From the NCBI GenBank assembly GCA_021785235.1, contig JAJYGB010000052.1, positions 1-6,854 of the forward strand: a stretch of DNA of 6,854 nucleotides, written 5' to 3'. The notes below the pieces were generated by a model. That model was not told the DNA's origin, made no database searches, and was given only the letters and a program-made list of their open reading frames with translations. Both the position numbers and the translations under genes were made by a program. This document shows, one piece after another, positions 1 to 4,870 of the stretch. The stretch comes from Bacteroidota bacterium (lineage in GTDB: Bacteria > Bacteroidota > Kryptoniia > Kryptoniales > JAKASW01). Numbering within the stretch: position 1 is the stretch's first letter; each line of letters opens with the position of its first letter.

Positions 1-2
1 GG

Positions 3-143
3 ACATTCACGCCGGAAAACGAAACTGGCGTTGCAATTCTCGCAGAGATAACATATCCTTTCGAAAAGCGGAGATTTATAACGTCAATGGGTCTTCATAT
101 CGGAAGTCAGGAAGTTCGCATGAGTTATTTAACTGGTGAATGA
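3..143 (+). CDS. C-terminal end of an unidentified protein (5' partial)
   Basis: An open frame enters from the left edge and ends at TGA 141-143, giving 46 residues that finish in SYLTGE. The fragment has alternating hydrophobic and polar residues (for example GVAILAEITYPF and MGLHIGSQEVRM), which suggests beta strands of a soluble domain; no membrane segment or catalytic motif is visible. I do not recognise the family. The stop lies only 9 nt before the ATG of the DUF3108 gene and in the same reading frame, so the two genes are probably co-transcribed. The other two forward frames also reach a stop in this stretch but encode less protein-like, basic or Ser/Asn-rich peptides. That it is a real gene end is an inference from composition and the tight spacing. 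Confidence 0.55.
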   Translation, partial: TFTPENETGVAILAEITYPFEKRRFITSMGLHIGSQEVRMSYLTGE

Positions 144-152
144 AATTTCAAG

Positions 153-1046
153 ATGAGTAAAAGAGGGAAGAGATATCTACTTAGGCGTGCGGCTTTTCTT
201 GCGTTCGTGCTATTCGTCCTGACTGTCGCTCCGGTCGTGCTGAGATCCGTTTATGCGTTCTCCCTATTCCGGGACCTGGGTGCCCGTTTCGGGAATGCGG
301 GATGGCATGCCGCGGATGATGACGTCATCATGCAGCCGCATGAGGTTGTCGTCTTTGAGGCTAATTATCTCTTCTTCAAGCTCGGAACGGTGAAGTTCGA
401 ACTCCTTGGAAAACAGGAATGTCGGGGCGTCCAGGCTTACAGGATTCGCGCCTTCATAGACTCTTACAGCGGTATTCCGTTCGTGGATCTGCATGCGGTC
501 TACGAAACCTGCGCGGACGCCAGGACTCTGACATGCCTTGCAACCTCCAATGACCAGGAAGAGGGGGATGACTGGGTACATACAAATTATGTCTTCAACT
601 ATCCCGCAGGAAAATTGGAGTGGGAACAGTCGGTTAAAGGAGTCATTACGAAGAAGGTGAAGCTCCCGCTGGATACGACTTACACCGATGGACTGAGCTT
701 CTTCTACTACGTGCGGAGGATCTGCGGCATTTCCGACGGCAGGAAGCTGAGCATGACGATCCCGATGGTTTCTGACACGAACCGTTCATCGGTCACTCTC
801 ACCTTCAATGAGGGACGCGAGCCCTGCGACGTCCCTGCCTTCGACTACCCCATCGAATCGGAACGCATGTCGGGCCACATAAACTTCAAGGGCACGTTCG
901 GTGTGACGGGGGATTTCGTCGGCTGGATCTCTGCCGATTCGGCTGAGATGCCGCTGCGGGCCGACCTTAAAGTGATTGTGGGGAGTATTGTCGTCAAATT
1001 GAAAAAGATAGAAAGACGCAGCTGGATGCCGCCGAGAGCCGAGTAG
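153..1046 (+). CDS. DUF3108 domain envelope protein
   Basis: A 297-residue protein. The N-terminus is a signal peptide or signal anchor: basic residues 3-12 (KRGKRYLLRR), a hydrophobic core at about 13-30, then VYA-FS near residue 35 as a possible cleavage site. From about residue 62 to 288 it matches my memory of DUF3108: an opening strand pair FEANYLFFKLGTVKFELLG, a middle YTDGLSFFYYVR segment, and a closing segment with WISADSAEMPLRADLKV and IVGSIVVKLKKI. DUF3108 proteins are predicted beta-rich periplasmic or outer-membrane-associated proteins; their biochemical role is not established. The ATG at 153 is the only start that keeps the signal peptide, because the same frame has a stop at 141-143; the Shine-Dalgarno match is weak, so translation may be coupled to the upstream gene. 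It converges on the phosphatase gene 59 bp away. The family assignment is from recognition, not a search. Confidence 0.85.
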   Translation: MSKRGKRYLLRRAAFLAFVLFVLTVAPVVLRSVYAFSLFRDLGARFGNAGWHAADDDVIMQPHEVVVFEANYLFFKLGTVKFELLGKQECRGVQAYRIRAFIDSYSGIPFVDLHAVYETCADARTLTCLATSNDQEEGDDWVHTNYVFNYPAGKLEWEQSVKGVITKKVKLPLDTTYTDGLSFFYYVRRICGISDGRKLSMTIPMVSDTNRSSVTLTFNEGREPCDVPAFDYPIESERMSGHINFKGTFGVTGDFVGWISADSAEMPLRADLKVIVGSIVVKLKKIERRSWMPPRAE

Positions 1047-1073
1047 GGATGGTCCTCGCCGTTTGTTGCTTCA

Positions 1074-1099
1074 CCTGCTGAAGGCATGTCTGCGGCAGG
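1074..1099. terminator. Possible shared hairpin between convergent genes
   Basis: CCTGCTG at 1074-1080 can pair with CGGCAGG at 1093-1099 (seven pairs, one of them G-U) around a 12-nt loop. It lies in the 59-bp gap between the DUF3108 stop and the phosphatase stop, where a bidirectional terminator would be expected. Neither strand has a run of T after the stem, so intrinsic termination is doubtful. Confidence 0.3.
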
Positions 1100-1105
1100 A
1101 CGAAA

Positions 1106-2089
1106 TCACTTCTTTCGGATCACCATGATCGTGAGGTCGTCCGCTCGTCTTGCGTTCCCGCTGAACGAGTCCAGGTCGTTTACGCATGCCGCTATCAGGC
1201 CGGATGGGGAATCCTGATGCTTCTCAGCGAGGATTCTGATTATCCTTTCTTCTCCGTATAAATCACCCGCTCTTCCGACCGATTCCGAGAGCCCGTCGGT
1301 ATAGAGAAGGAGGCTTTCTCCTCTTGCGAGCTTCATCCTGTCTATGCCATATTTGCCGTCGCATGTCACGCCCAGGGGAAGCCCGGAAGACGGCAGCTTG
1401 TCCACACTGCCGTTTCTTACGACAAGCGGAAGACAGTGCCCGGCGTTGGATAGCTCTACTTCGCCGCTGCTGTTTGCCAGGCCACACACGAGTGTGGCAA
1501 AATGTGTGGTCAGGCTTGCCTCGCAGAAGGTCCGGTTGGCCTGTTCCATGAGCCTCTTCAATGACAGACCGGTCGCGGCCAGAGTCCTGAATGTTGCATG
1601 AAGCTGCGACATCAGCATCGAAGCGGCGATCCCCTTGCCGGTGACGTCTCCGACGATGAAGAAGAACGAATCGCTGTTATCCCTCGGTACGATTATATCG
1701 CAGTAGTCACCGCTAACCTGGCCCGAAGGTTCGTAATGGTAGGCGCTTTCCCATCCTGGCAGAAACGCGTCTTTCTTCGGAAGCAGGCCGGTCTGGATTT
1801 GCCGGGCAAGTTCAAGGTCTCTCTCGAGTGCGTGCTGTTCGCTTTCTGAGAGATGGTCTATGCAGTACCTGATGAGCGGATCGACAGCGAGCCGATCTCT
1901 TTCGATTGGCTCGTGGCATATCTCGCATAGGCCGTAAGTCCCGGTAGAGATCCTTTCGAGTGCCCGGTCAACGTCTTGCAGAAGATGGTCAAGCTCCGCG
2001 GGATCGTTTGACTTCGAGGCGGCGTTCTGGAGCCTCTCCTTTCGCTCCTGAAGCTGCTGTGCGAACAAGGTTTCGATTTGCGTAGGCAT
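1106..2089 (-). CDS. DksA/TraR-type zinc finger fused to SpoIIE/RsbU-type PP2C phosphatase
   Basis: A 327-residue soluble protein with two parts. Residues 4-47 can form a short helical hairpin, followed by a DksA/TraR-like zinc finger: GTYGLCEICHEPIERDRL, then YCIDH. The ligands would be C55, C58, C76 and H79, so the usual fourth Cys is His. Residues about 85-327 are a PP2C/SpoIIE phosphatase. The linker ELARQIQTGLLP is typical of RsbU-like proteins. Metal-site motifs are SGDYCD (D128, D131), GDVTGKG (D148), NAGH (215-218), LLYTDG (D265) and ADDLT (D317, D318), so the catalytic aspartates look intact. The family dephosphorylates Ser/Thr on anti-sigma-factor antagonists in partner-switching pathways; that role here is inferred, since no partner gene is in view. 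An AGAGAAG-like ribosome site precedes the ATG. The gene lies 141 bp downstream of hisS on the same strand and may have its own promoter. Confidence 0.92.
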   Translation of the reverse strand: MPTQIETLFAQQLQERKERLQNAASKSNDPAELDHLLQDVDRALERISTGTYGLCEICHEPIERDRLAVDPLIRYCIDHLSESEQHALERDLELARQIQTGLLPKKDAFLPGWESAYHYEPSGQVSGDYCDIIVPRDNSDSFFFIVGDVTGKGIAASMLMSQLHATFRTLAATGLSLKRLMEQANRTFCEASLTTHFATLVCGLANSSGEVELSNAGHCLPLVVRNGSVDKLPSSGLPLGVTCDGKYGIDRMKLARGESLLLYTDGLSESVGRAGDLYGEERIIRILAEKHQDSPSGLIAACVNDLDSFSGNARRADDLTIMVIRKK

Positions 2090-2112
2090 GATCTTACTTC
2101 TCTCTGGCTTGT

Positions 2113-2143
2113 TGTATACTGTTCATCCCAGTTGAGATGTCCT
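2113..2143 (-). promoter_or_regulatory. Weak candidate promoter for the phosphatase gene
   Basis: On the minus strand, TATACA (2113-2118) resembles a -10 box. AGGACA (2138-2143) lies 19 bp upstream and matches four of six bases of a -35 box. The start codon follows about 24 nt after the -10. The wide spacer and poor -35 make this tentative; reading through from hisS is the alternative. Confidence 0.25.
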
Positions 2144-2230
2144 GTCGGTAACTAATGAATACGGGGAGGAATCAACTTGGGTACAGGTTTGGCGGTGTGC
2201 CGGAAGATGGCCGAAGAATGCGCGAACTTA

Positions 2231-3622
2231 CTAAGAGAGAAGCCTCTTGATTTCTGAGACCAGCTCATACCGCGGGACTTCTCTCTGGATCTCGCGGCTC
2301 TTTTTCAGCCATTCCTCGCGTCCGGCAGTGTCCTTGCTGACATTTTCGCCGGCCTTCAGGTCTTTCACCGTCACGACTCCTTTTTGGAATTCGTTGGAGC
2401 CGATGATCACGGCGAACCGCGCGCTAACCCTGTCGGCGTACTGCAATTGCTTACGCAGCCCCTTTTCCTGACCCAGGTACAGGTCGGTCCGCACCCCGGC
2501 GTTTCTCAGCTCGTTCGCAACCTTCAGATACTCGTCGAGTTTGTCGCCGTCCATGATCGTCACGACGACATCGGCGAAGCTGGTGTCAGCGTTGTCATCG
2601 CCAAGGGCGGCCATGAGCCTGTCGACTCCGATCGAAAACCCGACGGCAGGAAGATCCGCATCGGTGAAACGCTTCACAAGGTTGTCGTACCTTCCCCCGC
2701 CGGCCACGCTCCCGAACTGTGGCTTGTCTTTCAGATTCACTTCGAACACCGGACCGGTGTAGTAATCGAGCCCGCGCGCGATCGTCGGATCGAACGACAC
2801 TACATCACTCCCGAGACCGAGCACGTCCAGGAAACCGTCGAGGCTTTTCAATTCGTCGCAGCTCTCCGGCCCGAGGAGGGTGGACATCTCGCCGAGGACT
2901 TTTTTCCTCTCTCCTCTGGGAAGTGCGAGATAGTCCTTGATCTTCTTGACGTTTGTTTCGCTGAGTCCGAGGCCCGGGATGAAATCACCCGACGCGTCCA
3001 GCCTCCCTTTTGTCAACTCCAGCTCGATGTTCTGCATCCCAACTTTGTTGAGTTTGTCGAGTACACGGAAAACGTCCTTCGCCCTTTCGGGGGCGATGCC
3101 GCTGTACCGGACGACGGCGTTCAGGATCTTCCGGCTGTTCACGTTCACGACAAAGTCACCGGCACCGATCTCTCTGAGCGCTCCGACGACCGCGCCGATT
3201 ACTTCCGCTTCAGCAAGCTGGCTTGATGTACCCACGACATCCGCGTCGAACTGGGTGAACTCACGGAATCTTCCGGGATCCGGCTTGTCGGCCCGCCACA
3301 CGGAGCCGACCTGGTAGCGCTTAAATGGCTTCGGGAGGTCATTGTACTGGGCAACAATCCTGGCGAGCGGCACCGTCAGGTCGAATCTCAGGGCGACATC
3401 CTGTTCTTCCGGGCTCTTGAAGCGAAATATCTGCTTGGTGTTCTCCTCGCCGTATTCGCCAAGAAGTATCTCCAGATATTCCAGCCCGGGCGTCTCCACG
3501 GGGAGAAAGCCATAGCTCTCGTAGACCTTCCTGATTATGGACACGATTTTATTTTTTCTATAGGCGTTTCGCGGCAACAGGTCGCGAAAACCCTTCACGT
3601 TCTGGGGTTCAATCTTTTCCAT
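2231..3622 (-). CDS. hisS: Histidyl-tRNA synthetase
   Basis: Class II aminoacyl-tRNA synthetase that charges tRNA-His with histidine in the cytoplasm. From the ATG at 3620-3622 it has 463 residues, near the usual family size. It opens with the conserved VKGFRDLLP. Motif 1 region YGFLPVETP is at 37-45, RFDLTVPLAR at 79-88, motif 2 from FKRYQVGSVWR to REFTQFD at 100-126, the histidine-binding ARGLDYYTGPVFE at 282-294, and motif 3 AVGFSIGVDRL at 326-336. The C-terminal anticodon-binding domain runs from about 350 to 430. The DP-x-RFREFTQFD form of motif 2 and the insert before the ARGLDYYTG motif recall the eukaryote-like branch rather than E. coli HisS. The frame stays open upstream to a TTG at 3760, with an ATG at 3724. 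I prefer 3622 because the extra 34-46 residues are polar, Asn/Ser-rich and unlike the family, and their far end lies inside repeat E2. No start has a clear Shine-Dalgarno sequence. Confidence 0.96.
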   Translation of the reverse strand: MEKIEPQNVKGFRDLLPRNAYRKNKIVSIIRKVYESYGFLPVETPGLEYLEILLGEYGEENTKQIFRFKSPEEQDVALRFDLTVPLARIVAQYNDLPKPFKRYQVGSVWRADKPDPGRFREFTQFDADVVGTSSQLAEAEVIGAVVGALREIGAGDFVVNVNSRKILNAVVRYSGIAPERAKDVFRVLDKLNKVGMQNIELELTKGRLDASGDFIPGLGLSETNVKKIKDYLALPRGERKKVLGEMSTLLGPESCDELKSLDGFLDVLGLGSDVVSFDPTIARGLDYYTGPVFEVNLKDKPQFGSVAGGGRYDNLVKRFTDADLPAVGFSIGVDRLMAALGDDNADTSFADVVVTIMDGDKLDEYLKVANELRNAGVRTDLYLGQEKGLRKQLQYADRVSARFAVIIGSNEFQKGVVTVKDLKAGENVSKDTAGREEWLKKSREIQREVPRYELVSEIKRLLS

Positions 3623-3719
3623 GCTTTGGGAATTCGGCGTTGGTGAATCTGACTGTTTCAATTTGCGCAACCGCTCCACATTTTGCGAATTTCTTTCAAG
3701 AGAATTTGTGTTTAATTTA

Positions 3720-3725
3720 ATCATA
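3720..3725 (-). promoter_or_regulatory. hisS: Candidate -10 box for hisS
   Basis: TATGAT on the minus strand matches a sigma70 -10 box at five of six positions and lies about 100 bp before the preferred hisS start, in an AT-rich stretch. No convincing -35 sits 16-18 bp upstream. If used, transcription would start near 3712 and would exclude the upstream ATG at 3722-3724 as a start codon. Confidence 0.25.
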
Positions 3726-3740
3726 AATGCGAACAAATCT

Positions 3741-3857
3741 GAATTCGAGTAGTGGCTCAATTTGTAAGAAATATCTCGCTAAGAAAGGGATGAAATTGTT
3801 TCACCTTTGCGGCTTTGCGAGAGAAAAAATCCTCAAACTGAGCCAGTACCTGAATTC
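3741..3857. repeat. Palindromic MITE/REP-like element E2
   Basis: The ends form an imperfect inverted repeat: 23-nt arms at 3741-3763 and 3835-3857 agree at 19 of 23 positions, each bounded by GAATTC and sharing TGGCTCA/TGAGCCA. Inside are TTTCAC at 3799-3804 and two CTTTGCG heptamers (3805-3811 and 3813-3819), followed by GAGAGAAAA. The same end motif and heptamers recur in E1 at 4561-4707. It has no coding capacity of note. It fills much of the 356-bp divergent gap between hisS and the lipoprotein gene; from 3858 to 3968 I see only a weak GGCCG/CGGCC hairpin (3908-3926) and no clear promoter. That it is a mobile element is inferred from structure and the second copy. Confidence 0.65.
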
Positions 3858-3968
3858 GTCATCACATTCACCGGCGGGTTTTCTTCCGTCATTGCAGGAC
3901 CACAAGAGGCCGGGATCACTTCGGCCATGCGCTCGCACTCCTTCCCCCGGTACCCAACAAGAAAATTC

Positions 3969-3974
3969 GGAGGG
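3969..3974 (+). promoter_or_regulatory. Shine-Dalgarno site that fixes the lipoprotein start
   Basis: GGAGGG at 3969-3974 lies 4 nt before the ATG at 3979. It decides the start: the same frame is open back to 3727, but that extension runs through repeat E2 and lacks a signal peptide, whereas this ATG begins a typical lipoprotein leader. Confidence 0.8.
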
Positions 3975-3978
3975 TCCA

Positions 3979-4401
3979 ATGTTGAAGTCCGCCTTGTCTT
4001 TGATACTTGCTCTGTCTGTGTTTGTCTGGGCCGGCTGTTATGAAGTCGTCTCGTTGTCGCGTGATGATTACAAGGACGTGAACCAATACGATGAGGTAAG
4101 TGTCCTGACCGATACTGCGGGGGCGATTACCAAGTATCGTTTCTCAAAAGGGATGTGCGTCGTTCAAAATGACACACTGGTCGGGACCGGAACTCGAATG
4201 TCGCCAATGGGGGAACAGGAGGGAGTCAACGTCGTCATTCCGAGCTCCCGAATAAACCTTGTTGAGGTAAAGAAGCTGAATGTTCCGGTGACCCTGATGA
4301 TGGCCGGTGTGGTGGCTGCGGTTACGGTTGGTGCCGTGTTCCTTGTTGGCGCCCCCGGTGCGAGCGGCGGTTCGAACTCGCAACCTCCGACCCCCCAGTA
4401 A
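3979..4401 (+). CDS. Small lipoprotein of unknown function with a C-terminal hydrophobic segment
   Basis: A 140-residue protein. Residues 1-19 form a lipoprotein leader (MLKSALSLILALSVFVWAG) with C20 as the predicted lipidated cysteine; Trp at -3 makes the lipobox (VWAGC) unorthodox. The middle (about 25-100) looks like a small beta domain, with VSVLTDTAGAITKYRF, DTLVGTGTRM and VVIPSSRINLVEVKKLNV. Such layouts occur in small envelope lipoproteins I cannot name. Residues about 102-126 are a glycine- and valine-rich hydrophobic stretch long enough to span a membrane, followed by a flexible Gly/Ser/Pro tail to residue 140. It stands alone between two palindromic elements: hisS diverges on the left and the histidine kinase follows on the right after 469 bp. 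The gene is real judging by its strong ribosome site and leader; its function is unknown. Confidence 0.8.
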   Translation: MLKSALSLILALSVFVWAGCYEVVSLSRDDYKDVNQYDEVSVLTDTAGAITKYRFSKGMCVVQNDTLVGTGTRMSPMGEQEGVNVVIPSSRINLVEVKKLNVPVTLMMAGVVAAVTVGAVFLVGAPGASGGSNSQPPTPQ

Positions 4402-4454
4402 GCGTTTCGCCTCATAGATCGTTGTGATTTTTCGTGTCGGGGCGTTTGTCGGAA

Positions 4455-4480
4455 CGGCAGACCTCCAGTCCGCGCTGCCG
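4455..4480 (+). terminator. Weak hairpin after the lipoprotein gene
   Basis: CGGCAG at 4455-4460 pairs with CTGCCG at 4475-4480 around a 14-nt loop, 54 bp after the lipoprotein stop. The sequence after it is pyrimidine-rich (TTCATCCTCTCTTTCT) but has no true T run. It could slow or end the transcript; the large palindrome E1 further down could serve instead. Confidence 0.3.
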
Positions 4481-4560
4481 GTTCATCCTCTCTTTCTGCT
4501 CCATAGAAAGTGCGCTGTGAAATTAGAGCCTGGCCTCACGGACTCGTAGGATGATTTGCT

Positions 4561-4707
4561 AGTGACTCGGTTTGAATATTAGGCAAAATATTTCACGCAA
4601 AGTCCGCAAAGTAGTCGCAGAGTACGCAGAGAAAAGTGTAAAATCCCTTTGCGTTCTCCGCGATTTTCTTTCTCTGCGATCTCTGCGTGAAACCTAAATG
4701 AGTCACT
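4561..4707. repeat. Palindromic MITE/REP-like element E1
   Basis: A 147-bp imperfect palindrome. Its tips are AGTGACTC (4561-4568) and GAGTCACT (4700-4707), a perfect 8-bp inverted pair. Further in, TAGG (4580-4583) mirrors CCTA (4693-4696), and TTTCACGC (4591-4598) mirrors GCGTGAAA (4685-4692). The left half has CGCAAAG at 4596 and 4605 and CGCAGAG at 4616 and 4625; the right half has CTTTGCG at 4647, CTCCGCG at 4656 and CTCTGCG at 4672 and 4681. Within each pair the units are 9 nt apart. Outside the tips, ATGATTTGCT (4551-4560) is mirrored at 9 of 10 positions by 4720-4729, so the inverted symmetry may extend further. It lies in the 469-bp gap between the lipoprotein and kinase genes and has no coding capacity. 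Confidence 0.75.
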
Positions 4708-4729
4708 TCTATGTTAAAAAGCAAATGAT

Positions 4730-4758
4730 TTGACTTCCTTCCGTGTTTGAATTAAAAT
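4730..4758 (+). promoter_or_regulatory. Sigma70-type promoter for the histidine kinase
   Basis: TTGACT (4730-4735) and TAAAAT (4753-4758) are separated by exactly 17 bp, each matching five of six bases of the sigma70 consensus. Transcription would start near 4765, leaving a leader of about 105 nt before the TTG start codon. It lies 22 bp beyond the right tip of E1. This is the best promoter in the window, though Bacteroidota-type sigma factors favour other boxes, so it depends on the organism. Confidence 0.55.
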
Positions 4759-4794
4759 TGAGCCGCGTGGGCATGGGTTATCGTGTTTGGGAAT

Positions 4795-4820
4795 CCGGAT
4801 TACGAATGGCCATAATCGGG
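4795..4820 (+). other. Hairpin in the kinase mRNA leader
   Basis: CCGGATTA (4795-4802) faces TAATCGGG (4813-4820), giving seven pairs with one internal mismatch around a 10-nt loop that contains TGGCCA. It lies in the predicted leader between the promoter and the start codon. No T run follows and no known riboswitch class is recognised. Confidence 0.35.
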
Positions 4821-4858
4821 CTGGGTTAGTCCGTTTTTCAACGAAGGAAATCCGCGCG

Positions 4859-4864
4859 GGAAGG
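4859..4864 (+). promoter_or_regulatory. Shine-Dalgarno site selecting a TTG start
   Basis: GGAAGG ends 6 nt before TTG 4871-4873. The frame is open from 4751 but has no ATG or GTG in front of the membrane segment that begins the protein, so this ribosome site supports TTG 4871 as the initiation codon. Confidence 0.6.
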
Positions 4865-4870
4865 CTGATT

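Noticed and set aside
1..143. TGA 141-143 as a recoded codon joining the first fragment to the DUF3108 protein
   Set aside because: The DUF3108 protein has its own signal peptide directly after ATG 153, so a fused product would bury it; a simple gene boundary is more likely.
2384..3226. Long plus-strand open frame (280 codons) antisense to hisS
   Set aside because: It lies wholly opposite the strongly conserved hisS coding frame; the product is rich in His, Glu, Arg and Val without domain or leader, as expected for a shadow of a GC-rich gene.
3661..3710. A third copy of the heptamer element in the hisS upstream region (TTTGCG twice, then TTTCTTTC)
   Set aside because: The resemblance is limited to short TTTGCG strings; there are no AGTGRCTC ends and no inverted partner.
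3727..3978. N-terminal extension of the lipoprotein frame
   Set aside because: The extension runs through repeat E2 and has no signal peptide; a strong ribosome site and a lipoprotein leader mark the start at 3979.
4591..4692. CRISPR array
   Set aside because: The recurring units are 7 bp at 8-16-bp intervals and are arranged as inverted halves; a CRISPR array needs direct repeats of about 25-37 bp with unique spacers of similar size.
4773..4829. 18-codon leader peptide ahead of the kinase (begins MGYRVWESG)
   Set aside because: No ribosome site precedes it, it has no run of a single regulatory amino acid, and it overlaps the leader hairpin by chance as easily as by design.
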